DNA of 64,000 nucleotides from Nitratireductor sp. (GTDB taxonomy: Bacteria > Pseudomonadota > Alphaproteobacteria > Rhizobiales > Rhizobiaceae). The DNA is taken from the NCBI GenBank assembly GCA_020637805.1, contig JACKJU010000011.1:1-64000 (forward strand). The letters run 5' to 3'. The notes beneath the pieces were generated by a model that had not been told where the DNA came from, searched no databases, and saw only the letters and a list, made by a program, of their open reading frames with translations. The translations under genes and the position numbers were made by a program. Positions 18,367-28,434 of the stretch are shown here, one piece after another (the stretch's first letter is position 1; every line of letters starts with the position of its first letter).

Positions 18367-19302
18367 CTACTTTATCAGCCGAACGGTTGTCGAGTCGGTG
18401 CCGCAATAGCCGGTGAGCTTGTAGTGGATATCAGGAAGGCCGCCGCCGCCGTCTTCCCAGGCCTGACTGGAAGTCTCGTCGCACTTGGCAAAATCGAAGA
18501 TGTTGAGCACGGTGCCCTTGGCGACGGACCTTCCATCGATCGTGAACCGGTCGGAAGTCCCGGGATCGTCGGAACGCAGAACCGTGGGGCACCCGGCGCA
18601 CCACTTGTCGAATTCGTATGCGGTGGGGCCTATGGTCATTTCCATATAGGCCGTCTCATAGTCGCCAAGGTCGACGATGCCGCTCGGATTGGCCTTGACG
18701 GTGCCCTTGGAGGGCGGCTTTGCCGCCGATACGGCGTAGTGCACGTTTGCGACTTCCTCCGGCGTCGATGAACCACGCCGGATGACCATGAGACGCACCG
18801 TCTTTTCCCACCAGCCCTGGGCGTCGGTGGCCTGGAATTTCACGGATTTCAGCTTCTTGGCATAGACTGCGGCGCCTTCTACGCCGAGTTGCATGGGTCC
18901 CTTCAGGAAAACGCCGGATATGAACATCGGAGTTTCGGCCGCCGCCGTGCCCGAAATGGTGCCGCTGTCCTTGATCCTGAATTTCGCCTTCGCATCGGCG
19001 ACTTAGCCGCCCTCGTTCGCGATCAGCGCCTTGAAGTACTTTTTGGCTGCTTTCCTCTTTTCGCTGTCGGAACCGTTGTACTCAGCGCCTGCCAGAACGG
19101 CCGCATCCAGGGTGTCCTGGAGTTTGGTGGCGGAGTTCTGGTGGATGGCGTAGTCGACAGCGGCGCCCGCAGCCAGGAAGAGCGGCAGCGCACCGGCGGC
19201 CAGCAGTATCGCGAAATTTCCGGACTTGTCCTTGCAAAAGCGGGAGAACACCGCTCGCACGTCATTTGTGCGTCCGTTGAGCCTGAGCGGGCCGAACTGC
19301 AT
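18367..19302 (-). pseudogene. TadE/TadG-like pilus protein gene interrupted by one in-frame stop
   Basis: ATG 19302 has a GGAGGCAAG ribosome site. The first 99 codons encode a TadE/TadG-type N-terminus: SGNFAILLAAGALPLFLAAG as the membrane segment, followed by VDYAIHQNSATKLQDTLDAA. A TAA at 19003-19005 interrupts, and the same frame continues without any shift to a stop at 18367 (about 211 codons more), so one base change separates this from an intact gene of about 311 codons. The distal part has a conserved-looking Cys pair (CAGCPTV) and no visible VWA domain. Tad pilus genes are not nearby. A sequencing error cannot be excluded; otherwise two fragments (99 aa and an internal start at 18927) may be made. 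Confidence 0.7.
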
Positions 19303-19568
19303 CTTGCCTCCGAAATGCCGAGTGGAATGCCGGGGGGATTTCCGGCGCATCTTGAACGGAATATCGCACGGAATCCTTGCAGCCCGGTAAACGGCCCATG
19401 GCGTAACGCAGCGGCAGGCGCAACGCTTCCTTAACAATGAAGCGCCTTCAAAACGCGATGAAGAAGTGCCTGGCGCAGCCTTTCTTCCAGCCGTCCGGCT
19501 TTCCAGTTGGCCCGCGGCGTCGTATCCGGAAAATGGGTGATGGGCGACGACGCCGCGATCCCGTCTGC

Positions 19569-20558
19569 TTACGCCGCCTCTTGGCGGTTTTCCCGATCGT
19601 GCGGCAGGGCATAGTCTATCTCGGGACCTGCCGGAACGATGCGCGTCGGATTGATCGTCGGGTGGCTCTGGTAATAGTGGTTCTTGATGTGATGGATGTC
19701 GACGGTCTGGGCCACGCCTGCAAGCTGATAGAGTTCGCGGGTGTAGTTGATCAGGTTCGGGTAGTCGGCCAGGCGCTGCCTGTTGCACTTGAAATGGCCG
19801 ACATAGACCGGGTCGAACCGGACCAGTGTCGTGAACAGGCGCCAGTCGGCCTCGGTGATGGTTTCACCCGTCAGATAGCGGTTTCGCGACAGGATTTCCT
19901 CCAGCCAGTCCAGCGAGGCGAAGAGTTCGTTGAAGGCGTCCTCATATGCGGATTGGGAGGTTGCGAAGCCGGCCTTGTAGACGCCGTTGTTCACGGTGTC
20001 GTAGACGCGCTCGTTTATGCGGTCGATCTCGTCGCGCAATTCCTGGGGATAGAAATCGCCCGGCGTCGCGCCAACTTCGTCGAAGGCCGAGTTGAACATG
20101 CGAATGATCTCGGAGGATTCGTTCGAGACAATGGTGTTGTTCTGCTTGTCCCACAGGACCGGGACGGTAACGCGGCCCGAATACTCGGGATCTGCCTCAA
20201 GGTAGACCTCGTAGAGCTTGTCCTTGCCGAACAGGTGGTCGACGGTCGCCCCGTCTTCATCGCGGAACTCCCAGCCGTTCTCGCCCATGAACCAGTGGAC
20301 AATCGAAACGTCGATCATGTCCTCCAGTCCCTTGAGCTTGCGGAAGACCAGGGCACGGCATGCCCAGGGGCAGGCGAGGGATACATAGAGGTGGTAGCGG
20401 CCCGGTTCGGCTTTGAACCCTGCCTTGCCGGACGGGCCGGCACTGCCGTCAGCGGTGATCCAGTTGCGGAACTGGGACTGCGACCGTTCGAACTTGCCGC
20501 CGGTCTTCGAGGTGTCGTACCACTTGTCAGTCCATTTTCCGTCCACCAACATTCCCAT
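19569..20558 (-). CDS. Glutathionyl-hydroquinone reductase (GST xi class)
   Basis: 329 residues from ATG 20558, preceded by AAAGGA. It is an Ecm4/YqjG/PcpF-type enzyme that reduces glutathionyl-hydroquinones with GSH in the cytosol. The catalytic Cys is in LACPWACRALVFRKLKGL, the family's signature; SNESSEIIRMFNSAF binds the glutathione gamma-glutamyl group; and the all-alpha C-terminal domain contains the LTGETITEADWRLFTTLVRFD segment typical of the family. It is likely involved in quinone detoxification or turnover. It is a single gene with no terminator recognised. Confidence 0.94.
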   Translation of the reverse strand: MGMLVDGKWTDKWYDTSKTGGKFERSQSQFRNWITADGSAGPSGKAGFKAEPGRYHLYVSLACPWACRALVFRKLKGLEDMIDVSIVHWFMGENGWEFRDEDGATVDHLFGKDKLYEVYLEADPEYSGRVTVPVLWDKQNNTIVSNESSEIIRMFNSAFDEVGATPGDFYPQELRDEIDRINERVYDTVNNGVYKAGFATSQSAYEDAFNELFASLDWLEEILSRNRYLTGETITEADWRLFTTLVRFDPVYVGHFKCNRQRLADYPNLINYTRELYQLAGVAQTVDIHHIKNHYYQSHPTINPTRIVPAGPEIDYALPHDRENRQEAA

Positions 20559-21002
20559 GCCTGATCCTTTCGTTTCCGATTTCTTGTGCCTTTTACATCG
20601 GTATTGGCGCGAAAAAGAAAAGACCGCTGAGGCGAACGCTGTGTTCAATTCAGCCGGTTTCAGTCATTTTCCAGTGCGGAAAATGCGAATTGAGCCGCAC
20701 TTTTCGCGGTATGACCCGGCATTGCGGCCACGAAATTCTTCCGGCCACCAAATTTTTCTGGATTGTGGCGGGGACATCTGTTAGCGGAAACGCCTCCATT
20801 CAAACATGGAGCGCATATTCGAACATGGAGCAATGGCGTGAGCGCGATGCTGCGACGACGACAGGAAAGACAGGCTTCGGCATACCAGCCGATGGCCCTT
20901 CCTTTCGCGCCGGCATGCCAGACCGCCTGATGATCGGGTGCCGGTAACAGCCGCCCCTGAATTTGCAATTCAGAGGCATGAGAATACCTAGGCACTTGTT
21001 CC
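20559..21002. other. Divergent intergenic region, no gene seen
   Basis: 444 bp between the reductase and the acetyltransferase, on opposite strands. Several short open frames exist on both strands, but none has a ribosome site with plausible protein composition. No strong hairpin or repeat was found. Confidence 0.55.
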
Positions 21003-21548
21003 ATGAACGATACACTCAAACTCCTCACCATCATCATCCGGCCGGAAAACTCGGCCGACGACGACACGATTGAAGCGCTTGCAGAGGCTGCTTTCGGGCC
21101 GGGAAGGTTTGCCCGCGCGGCATTCCGGCTGCGCGAGGGCGTGGAGGCAGAGGATTCGCTGTCCTTCGTCGCCACCGACGGTGAGAAGATCATCGGTTCC
21201 GTGCGGCAGACCAAGATCCTGATCGGCGGCAGGGTGGCGCTGGTTCTCGGGCCCCTGATCACCGATCCTTCACTCAGGAACCTGGGTATCGGCCGTGAAC
21301 TGATGAACCGCGCGCTCCTCGAAGCCCAGCGGGAGGGCTACGAATATGTGCTGCTGGTGGGCGACGAACCCTATTACGGGAAGTTCGGTTTCGAGCGGGT
21401 GAAGCCCGGCAGCGTAACACTGCCCGGTCCTGCCGATCCGATGCGGATACTGGGTTGCGAACTGGTGCCGGGCGCTGCTGCGCGCTACAGCGGGCCTGCG
21501 ACTCGGTTCAACGAGGAAGCAATCGGTAAGTCGCTCCCGCTGGTGTGA
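21003..21548 (+). CDS. GNAT family N-acetyltransferase (YhbS-like)
   Basis: 181 residues. The GNAT fold is visible: an N-terminal strand-helix, VALVLGPLITDPSLRNLGIGRELM with the acetyl-CoA pyrophosphate loop (R/Q-x-x-G-x-G/A form RNLGIG), and the YVLLVGDEPYYGKFGFERV segment characteristic of the YhbS-like branch. The substrate is unknown. It converges on the MoxR-cluster end, with only 6 nt between the stops (21548 and 21555). Confidence 0.88.
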   Translation: MNDTLKLLTIIIRPENSADDDTIEALAEAAFGPGRFARAAFRLREGVEAEDSLSFVATDGEKIIGSVRQTKILIGGRVALVLGPLITDPSLRNLGIGRELMNRALLEAQREGYEYVLLVGDEPYYGKFGFERVKPGSVTLPGPADPMRILGCELVPGAAARYSGPATRFNEEAIGKSLPLV

Positions 21549-21554
21549 AGCTTT

Positions 21555-23636
21555 CTAACGTCCTTCGCGGGTCCATGCGGCGGCGAAGGCGAAGAGCAGC
21601 AGGGCAAGGCCCAGGAAGCCTGCAAACAGGCTTATCCTGTCGACGCCTTTCAGCACGCTCGCACCGGTGTTGTTGAAGCCGATCCAGCCATTGCCGCTGG
21701 CGCTGCTGCCGGGCCGCACAGGCAGGATGCGCGGCACGTCAGCGCCGTTCTCACCGACGCGGGCAATCGATCCGCCATTGGTTTCCAGAACCGGCAGAAG
21801 CAATGCGCTCGTGCTGGTAACCTCGGCAAATTCACGCGGATTGGGCGGGCCAACCTGAACAAGAGCGGATAAGTCGCCGTTCGAAAGCTGGTAGAGGCCG
21901 ATCTCGTCCACCTCCAGGCGTCCGGTGAATATCCCGTCGGAAGACCGGGTGAGCTGCACCGTCGAGCCGGACCCGGTGGGTCCCTGGACAAGGACCTCGC
22001 CTGGATCGTCACCCAGTGTCTGGCGGGTGATGTTGATGGTGCCGCCCGCACTGTCTGCCGTGAGGCGCTCTTCTTCCAGTTCGGGTTCGGCCATCAGCCA
22101 ATGGGCGATGCGGCGCAGCAATTGCACATGCGGGCCGCCACCCTCGAAACCGCGCGCCCAAAGCCAAGCCTGGTCGGAAAGCAGGAGCGCCATGCGTCCC
22201 TTGTCGAAGCGTTCAAGCGCGAGCAGGGGTTTCTTGTCGGGTGTTTCCATGACCACTTCGCCAGTGGCGGACTGAACGTCGATGGAACGGAACCAGCGGC
22301 CCCACTGGGGTTCCTGCCCGGGTGCCGAAGGGCTGCCGTCCAATCCCCGCGTCACGGGGTGGCGCATGCCGATGTCGGATATCTGCGGCTTGAAGGGAAC
22401 TTCGGTCGAAGTGCCGCTGGGCATCGCGGAAAGAACGTCCTGCAGGGGCGTGCCGGCTATCGAGCCTTCGGACGCGTACTCCGAACCCGATGCCACGAGC
22501 ACCGCGCCGCCATCGCGCACATAGCGGGCGATGTTGTCGAAGTAGAGCACGGGCAGCACGCCGCGCCGCGAATAGCGGTCGAAGATGATGAGGTCGAACT
22601 CGTCGATCTTCTCGACAAACAATTCGCGGGTGGGGAAGGCGATCAGCGAAAGCTGGCTAATCGGCGTGCCATCCTGTTTTTCCGGCGGACGCAGGATGGT
22701 GAAATGCACGAGATCGACGCTTGCATCGGACTTGAGCAAATTGCGCCAGGTGCGCTCACCGGCATGCGGCTCGCCGGAGACCAGCAGTACCCGAAGGTTC
22801 TCGCGAATGCCGTTCAGCGTCGTGAAAACCCGGTTGTTGGCGTCGGTGATTTCATCGGGGTGTGTCTCCACCCTCAATTCGATGATGTTCTTGCCGCCGT
22901 GGCGCACCTCGTCGGCATAGATTCCGGTGTCGCCAGGAGCAACCTCCTCGGCGGTCACGAGCTCGCCGTCGATGTAGATCGAAACAGCAACGGTCTCTCC
23001 AGCAGTAAAGCCTTCCTCCAGCACCCGGTAGCTGATTTCGTAGGGCTCGCCGACCACGCCATAGCGCGGTGCCTTGGTGATGACGATGCGGCGGTCCTTC
23101 TCGTTCTCGCGCCCGGTGATCAGCGCGTGGACGGGAGCGGAAATGCCGATGGAAGACAGGCTCTCCGGCACGTCGTGAACCCGGCCGTCGGTAATCATGA
23201 CCGCACCTGCAAGCCTGTCGGCTGCCACGTCCTTGAGGCCGGACTGCAACGCGCGGAAGAGCGCGGTGGAAACGTCTGTCGTGGTCGATACCTGGTCGCT
23301 TGCCGAAATCTCGCGGACTTCGAATTCATCCATTCCGGCGATGCGCGAGAGAACCGCATCGCGTGCAGCCAGTGTCTGGGCCTCGCGATTTTCCAGCTTC
23401 TGGCTGCCGGTCTGGTCGACAACGACCGCGATCACGCTTTTGAGTTTCTCGCGGTCCTCGATGAGGAGCGACGGGTTGGCCAGAGCGAGGGCGAGCGCGG
23501 CCCAGGCAAATGTCCGTATCCAGCTTCCGCGGACGCGGCTGAACAGGCCCCAGCAGACAAGTGCCAGGCTCGGCAACAGGATCAGTGCTATGATCCAGAG
23601 CGGCAGTTCGGGGGCGAAGGCGATGTTCCAGTTCAT
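21555..23636 (-). CDS. Membrane protein of the MoxR cluster, VWA/glutamine amidotransferase-like
   Basis: 693 residues and last gene of a four-gene minus-strand cluster; its ATG directly abuts the TAG of the gene before it. Two N-terminal membrane helices (about 13-31 and 41-57) and one near the C-terminus (about 670-690) frame a large periplasmic or cytosolic body. VVVDQTGSQ (around 73) resembles a degenerate VWA metal site, and LLVSGEPHAGERTWRNLL (around 280) starts a class I amidotransferase-like fold. The family is conserved in alphaproteobacterial MoxR clusters; its job is unknown, perhaps assembly or quality control with the ATPase. Confidence 0.78.
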   Translation of the reverse strand: MNWNIAFAPELPLWIIALILLPSLALVCWGLFSRVRGSWIRTFAWAALALALANPSLLIEDREKLKSVIAVVVDQTGSQKLENREAQTLAARDAVLSRIAGMDEFEVREISASDQVSTTTDVSTALFRALQSGLKDVAADRLAGAVMITDGRVHDVPESLSSIGISAPVHALITGRENEKDRRIVITKAPRYGVVGEPYEISYRVLEEGFTAGETVAVSIYIDGELVTAEEVAPGDTGIYADEVRHGGKNIIELRVETHPDEITDANNRVFTTLNGIRENLRVLLVSGEPHAGERTWRNLLKSDASVDLVHFTILRPPEKQDGTPISQLSLIAFPTRELFVEKIDEFDLIIFDRYSRRGVLPVLYFDNIARYVRDGGAVLVASGSEYASEGSIAGTPLQDVLSAMPSGTSTEVPFKPQISDIGMRHPVTRGLDGSPSAPGQEPQWGRWFRSIDVQSATGEVVMETPDKKPLLALERFDKGRMALLLSDQAWLWARGFEGGGPHVQLLRRIAHWLMAEPELEEERLTADSAGGTINITRQTLGDDPGEVLVQGPTGSGSTVQLTRSSDGIFTGRLEVDEIGLYQLSNGDLSALVQVGPPNPREFAEVTSTSALLLPVLETNGGSIARVGENGADVPRILPVRPGSSASGNGWIGFNNTGASVLKGVDRISLFAGFLGLALLLFAFAAAWTREGR

Positions 23637-26474
23637 CTACTGACCCAGCCTTTCCAGCAGGGCCGGAATATGAACCTGGTCCGCCTTGTAGTTGCCGGTC
23701 AGTGCGTACATGGCGATGTTGACGCCGGAGCGGAAGGCGAGCTCACGCTGGCGCGGGTTTGGCGGAACGGTCTGGAACAGGGGACGGAGGTTCTCGTCAA
23801 CGGCCCAGGCGGCGGCAAAGTCGTTGCTGGTAATGAGGATGGTCGAAACGCCGTCGCCTGCGCGTGCAGGCCGTGCATCGAGTTCATCGCTTGTCGGAAG
23901 CTGTTCTACCCAAAGGTCGCCACCGGCGTAGCGGCCCGGGAAACTGTCCAGAAGGTAGAAGGCCTTGGTCAGCACGTGATCGGGCGGAACCGGTTCGAGC
24001 GGCGGAATGTCGAGCGTGGCGAGGATCTGCCTGAGCTTAACGTTCTCCGGCGCATTGCTGCCCGGCATCAGGGATGAGATCTGGTTTCGGGTGTCGAAGA
24101 GTATGGAGCCACCCTGTTTCATGAAGGCATCGACTCTGGCCATCGTCGCCTCGCCCGGAACGGGGCTGTTGGCATGAATGGGCCAGTAGAGCAGGGGATA
24201 GAAGGCAAGTTCATCACTGGCGACATCGACGCCCACCGGGGCGCCCGGTTCGAATGCGGTGCGCGAGGCGATATAGCGGGTCAGACCTTCCAGTCCCAGC
24301 TTGCTGACGCGGTCTACCTCGTCGATGCCGGTGATTACATAGGCAAGGTGGGTGGTGAGCGCAGGCTGGTAATCGAGTTCCGGTTTTGGGCTACCGTTTC
24401 CGCCTGGGGCGGATTGGGAGAATGCCGTGCCGGGGGCGAGCACAAGCAAACCCGTCAGAAGCACTGCTGCCAGGGCCGTTGCGGTTGCCACGCGGTTGTG
24501 GCGAGTGGCACGGCGGAGGCTCGCTGGCGACATCGCGCCAGCAAACCAGAGCACGGCAATACAGTCGGCAAGAAAGAGGAGCGCCGCCAGTGCGATCAGC
24601 CATGGCCGGATCTCGGTATTGCCTGCTTCGCCGATCGCGACGCTGCGGGCACCGGCAAAGCTCGCCGTATCGAGCGCCACGAGCGGATCGGCAGAGTTCA
24701 GCACGTTTACGGCAACATAGCCGTTCTCCGTGCCGTACAGGCCTGCTGGCGTCTGCACGGTGGCGACAGGCGTGGTGCCGGCGGCCACTTCGAGGGGTTT
24801 CAACCCGGCAGGTGGCGGTACAAGCGTTCCCGAACCGTCGAGGATTTCCATGGGGGGCAGGCTTATGGATTCGTTCAACTCGCTGTTGGAAAGCGTGGAG
24901 CGAGACAGATCGACGATACGGCGCAGCATTTCGACGAAGGTTCCAGACAGGGGAAGATTGGACCAGTTGTTGTCCGAATTGACATGGAAGAGGACAAGCC
25001 AGCCATTGCCGCTGCGCCCGGCGGTAACAAGTGGCGTGCCGTCTTCGAGCCGGGCCCATGTGTGCTCGTCGAGATCGCGCGACTGCAGGGCCATGACCTG
25101 GCGCGTGATCTGGACTTCCGCAGGCGGTTCGAGACCGAAGAAGGGCGAATTCTGCTCGAATTCCGCCACGCCCTTGGGTTCCTCCCATGACAGCGCGCCA
25201 CCGATGAAACGGTCGCCCTGCAGGAGACGGACCGGCAGAAGCGCGTCCTCGGGATTGGCGGCCAGCCTTGGGCCGGCGAAGCGGATCAGCATTCCGCCCT
25301 TGGCGAGCCAATCCTGCAATTGCGCAGTGGTGTCCTCCGGCAGGTTGCCGACGTCGGCCATGATGATCGCTGAGACGTTCTGGTTGATCAGGCCGGTAAC
25401 CGCTTCCTCGATATTGGCGGTGTCCGCGTCGCGGATATCCGAGAAGGGCGAAAGCGCGCGCTCGATGTAATAGAGCGGCGACAGAAGCGGCTGGGTGACA
25501 TCGGCGCTCTGGCCGGAGACCAGACCCACGATGCGGCGGCGGTTGGAATCGTCCAGCAACTGCACGGCTCCCGGATTGCGCATGCCCTCGATTGAAACAC
25601 TTGCGATCTGGTTTCTGAGTTCGAGCGGCTCGGTGAAGTTGAATTCCGCTGATTTTTCGCCATCCGGCACCACTACGGAGGTGCGGGCGACAGGCAGTCC
25701 CTTCTGGTCGCGTCCGGTGAGCGAGAAGGGCGTGCTTTCGCCTGCCTGTGGCAGAAGAACCGTTCCACGCATGCCCTCGGGTGCATTGGCTAGCGGCGAG
25801 AGCGCGGCGAGATCATCGCCCGCCCTTGCAATGGCAACCTTGAGGCCGGAGCCGGACATGAATGCCGCCAGTTCACGGGTTCCAGGATGCTCCAACCCAT
25901 CGGAGAGAAAGAGGATCTCGCCTGTCTCGCCACTGGCAGCGAGTTCGCGCAGCTTTCTCGCGGTGTCCTCGTGGTCGGGTTCGGCGGCAATGTTTTCATG
26001 GCTGTCCAGCACGCGCCGCGCCGCTTCCGGTTCAAGCGTTGGGGCGATGTCCTCGAACGGGCTGGTGGTCCTGACAAGCGAGACGGTTCGCGAGGCACTT
26101 GCCGCTTCGTCCAGTGCATCGCCTGCGAGCGCGCGCATGTCGGCCCAGTCATTGCCGGATGCCCAGCCGTCATCGATCACCAGGATGAGATTGCCATCTC
26201 CGTTGAGCACGGCCTCGCGCGGGTTCCAGACGGGACCTGCCATGGCGAGAATTGCCAGCGCGGCCATGAGAAGCCGCAGCGCGGTAAGCCACCACGGACT
26301 GCGCGCAGGCGTTTCCTCGCGCTTGACCAGGCGCCGCAGGATGGCAAGTGGCGGAAACACTTCCTCGCGCGGTTTCGGCGGTGTGAGGCGAAGCAGGAAC
26401 CAGATTGCCGGAAGCAGAACGAGCGCCGAAAGCACGAGGGGGTAGGCGAAGACGAGTGGAAGTCCAAGCATCAT
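23637..26474 (-). CDS. BatA-like N-terminus with DUF4159 C-terminus, membrane protein
   Basis: 945 residues. The N-terminus has the BatA-type double membrane region (5-27 and about 60-82, with the charged PPKPREEVFPP between). A VWA-like domain follows with a degenerate metal site (VIDDGWASGND). A further membrane pair lies around 640-690. The C-terminal 220 residues (DYQPALTTHLAYVITG onward, with GGSILFDTRNQ) match DUF4159. It overlaps the DUF58 gene by 4 nt (ATGA-type) and abuts the next gene, so the cluster is tightly co-translated. Homologous loci combine MoxR ATPase, DUF58 and Bat-like proteins, thought to act as a membrane chaperone or metal-insertion complex. Confidence 0.85.
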   Translation of the reverse strand: MMLGLPLVFAYPLVLSALVLLPAIWFLLRLTPPKPREEVFPPLAILRRLVKREETPARSPWWLTALRLLMAALAILAMAGPVWNPREAVLNGDGNLILVIDDGWASGNDWADMRALAGDALDEAASASRTVSLVRTTSPFEDIAPTLEPEAARRVLDSHENIAAEPDHEDTARKLRELAASGETGEILFLSDGLEHPGTRELAAFMSGSGLKVAIARAGDDLAALSPLANAPEGMRGTVLLPQAGESTPFSLTGRDQKGLPVARTSVVVPDGEKSAEFNFTEPLELRNQIASVSIEGMRNPGAVQLLDDSNRRRIVGLVSGQSADVTQPLLSPLYYIERALSPFSDIRDADTANIEEAVTGLINQNVSAIIMADVGNLPEDTTAQLQDWLAKGGMLIRFAGPRLAANPEDALLPVRLLQGDRFIGGALSWEEPKGVAEFEQNSPFFGLEPPAEVQITRQVMALQSRDLDEHTWARLEDGTPLVTAGRSGNGWLVLFHVNSDNNWSNLPLSGTFVEMLRRIVDLSRSTLSNSELNESISLPPMEILDGSGTLVPPPAGLKPLEVAAGTTPVATVQTPAGLYGTENGYVAVNVLNSADPLVALDTASFAGARSVAIGEAGNTEIRPWLIALAALLFLADCIAVLWFAGAMSPASLRRATRHNRVATATALAAVLLTGLLVLAPGTAFSQSAPGGNGSPKPELDYQPALTTHLAYVITGIDEVDRVSKLGLEGLTRYIASRTAFEPGAPVGVDVASDELAFYPLLYWPIHANSPVPGEATMARVDAFMKQGGSILFDTRNQISSLMPGSNAPENVKLRQILATLDIPPLEPVPPDHVLTKAFYLLDSFPGRYAGGDLWVEQLPTSDELDARPARAGDGVSTILITSNDFAAAWAVDENLRPLFQTVPPNPRQRELAFRSGVNIAMYALTGNYKADQVHIPALLERLGQ

Positions 26475-27400
26475 CGTCCTCCCGTGCCAAAGCCCGGATC
26501 ATGGCTCATGGCCATGTGAAGGGCGACAAGTGCCTGCGAGGCAAGATGATCGGTGTGGTGGACCGTGTGGCTCCAGCCGATGCGGCGGGCCAGGAGTGAA
26601 AGCGATTTCGTGTGGGCTGCAAAGAGCGCGCGATAGTCGTCACGCAATGCCTGGGCGGAACCGGCATTCATGCGCGTGCCCGTTTCGGGATCGCGGAATT
26701 CGACCCTGCCGGAATACGGGAAAGCGTCTTCAGCGGGGTCCACCATCTGCACGAGATGGCCGCGAATCTGGCGGTTGGCCAATTGCTTGAGCCGGTCGTG
26801 CAGGCCGTCTGCGGCTTCCAGGAAATCGGAAATGAGGATGACATCGGACAGTTCGCGTACGGAAATCGTGTCGGGGAAATCGGTTTGCGGCGGAGCGTGC
26901 ATCAGCGCGGACCCCAGCCGTTCGGCGGCGTGGCGGTGGGCAATCGGCGGCTGAATGCCAAGCCAGCCGACACGCTCGCCGGAACGCGAGAGAAGTTCGG
27001 CCATGGCGAAGGCCAGCACAAGCGCACGCGATTGCTTGGAAACGATTGCGGTTCGCGACTGGTAGAGCATGGACGGGCTTTCGTCGACCCATAGCCACAC
27101 GGTGTGGGAGGCCTGCCATTCGCGGTCGCGCACATATACATGGTCGTCGCGGGCCGAGCGGCGCCAGTCGATGGCCGCCATGTTCTCGCCGGGGCGGTAG
27201 GGGCGGAACTGCCAGAAATTCTCGCCGACACCGCGCCTGCGCCTGCCATGCCAGCCGGCATAGACGTTGTTGGCGACACGCTTTGCCTCGACCAGAAGGT
27301 CGGGGATGAGGGCCGCACGGGCGCGCGACCGCGCGAGCAGGCCGCTGCCGATGTCGCGTTCGGTCTGTTCGCCGATTGTGGTGCGTGCCGGTGATTTCAA
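26471..27400 (-). CDS. DUF58 domain protein
   Basis: 309 residues. The DUF58 core is clear: GENFWQFRPYRPGENMAAIDWRRSAR (about 59-84), then a VWA-like strand WLWVDESPSML whose DxSxS metal motif (106-110) is retained. It is soluble and probably works with the MoxR ATPase encoded 23 nt upstream; MoxR-DUF58 pairs are widespread and linked to complex assembly and stress tolerance. It overlaps the following gene by 4 nt. Confidence 0.92.
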   Translation of the reverse strand: MKSPARTTIGEQTERDIGSGLLARSRARAALIPDLLVEAKRVANNVYAGWHGRRRRGVGENFWQFRPYRPGENMAAIDWRRSARDDHVYVRDREWQASHTVWLWVDESPSMLYQSRTAIVSKQSRALVLAFAMAELLSRSGERVGWLGIQPPIAHRHAAERLGSALMHAPPQTDFPDTISVRELSDVILISDFLEAADGLHDRLKQLANRQIRGHLVQMVDPAEDAFPYSGRVEFRDPETGTRMNAGSAQALRDDYRALFAAHTKSLSLLARRIGWSHTVHHTDHLASQALVALHMAMSHDPGFGTGGR

Positions 27401-27423
27401 GCGGTTCCCTCCAGCCGGCCCGG

Positions 27424-28434
27424 TCAGCCGATACGCTTCATCACGGAGCCGATGACATCATGTACCGTGATGCGCTCGGCGCGCGCTGCGAAGGAAAGCT
27501 GCATGCGGTGCTGGAGAACGGGAAGGGCAAGCGCCAGCACATCGTCAACCGATGGTGCAAGGCGGCCATCGAGCAATGCGCGGGCACGGCAGGTCAGCAT
27601 CAGCGCCTGGCTGGCGCGCGGGCCTGGGCCCCATGAGATGTACTGGTTCATTTCGCTGTCGTCGGCGCCGGGCCTTGCGGAACGCACAAGTTCGAGAATG
27701 GCATCGACAACGGAATTTCCGACCGGAATGCGACGCACGAGTTTCTGGAGTTCGATCAGGCGTTTGGAGGTCAGCACGCTCTCCGCCTTTGCTTCCGTGT
27801 CGCCGGTCGTCTCCAGAAGGATGCGGCGCTCTGCCTCGAGTTCCGGATAATCCACGTCGATCTGCATGAGGAAGCGGTCCAACTGGGCCTCTGGCAGGGG
27901 ATAGGTGCCTTCCTGTTCGAGTGGGTTCTGGGTTGCAAGAACGTGGAAGGGGGAGGGCAGATCATGCGGCTTGCCAGCGATGGTGACGTGGTATTCCTGC
28001 ATCGACTGCAGCAGGGCTGCCTGGGTACGCGGGCTGGCGCGGTTGATCTCGTCTGCCATCAGAAGCTGGGTAAAGACCGGACCCTTGACGAAATGGAAAG
28101 ATCGTTTGCCTGCTTCGTCTTCCTGAAGGATCTCCGAACCCAGAATATCGGAAGGCATGAGGTCCGGCGTGAACTGGATGCGCTGGCTGTCGAGACCGAG
28201 AACCGTTCCAAGCGTGTCGACCAGCTTTGTCTTGGCGAGGCCCGGAAGGCCGACCAGCAGGGCATGACCGCCCGACAGGATCGTGACGAGCGAGCGCTCA
28301 ACGACGTCCTCCTGGCCGAAGATGACCCTGGCGACCGAATGGCGGGCCTTCAACATCTCGTCCACGGCTTTTTCCGCCTGGTCGACGATTGCCTTTTCCT
28401 CGGCCTTGGAAAGCTTGTGGTCAACTGCGCTCAT
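27424..28434 (-). CDS. MoxR family AAA+ ATPase
   Basis: 336 residues, first gene of the cluster. Walker A is GLPGLAKTK (62-70), Walker B LLMADEINRA (124-133); the sensor and lid parts follow with the MoxR hallmarks QAALLQSMQE and ATQNPLEQEGTYPLPEAQLDRF. MoxR proteins act as chaperone-like ATPases with VWA partners, here probably the DUF58 and BatA-like proteins. The promoter should lie in the 241-bp divergent region before 28676. Confidence 0.95.
   Translation of the reverse strand: MSAVDHKLSKAEEKAIVDQAEKAVDEMLKARHSVARVIFGQEDVVERSLVTILSGGHALLVGLPGLAKTKLVDTLGTVLGLDSQRIQFTPDLMPSDILGSEILQEDEAGKRSFHFVKGPVFTQLLMADEINRASPRTQAALLQSMQEYHVTIAGKPHDLPSPFHVLATQNPLEQEGTYPLPEAQLDRFLMQIDVDYPELEAERRILLETTGDTEAKAESVLTSKRLIELQKLVRRIPVGNSVVDAILELVRSARPGADDSEMNQYISWGPGPRASQALMLTCRARALLDGRLAPSVDDVLALALPVLQHRMQLSFAARAERITVHDVIGSVMKRIG

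Noticed and set aside
22101..24077. 658-codon open frame on the plus strand across the MoxR cluster
   Set aside because: Antisense to two tightly coupled genes with clear protein features; its own translation has no recognisable domains.
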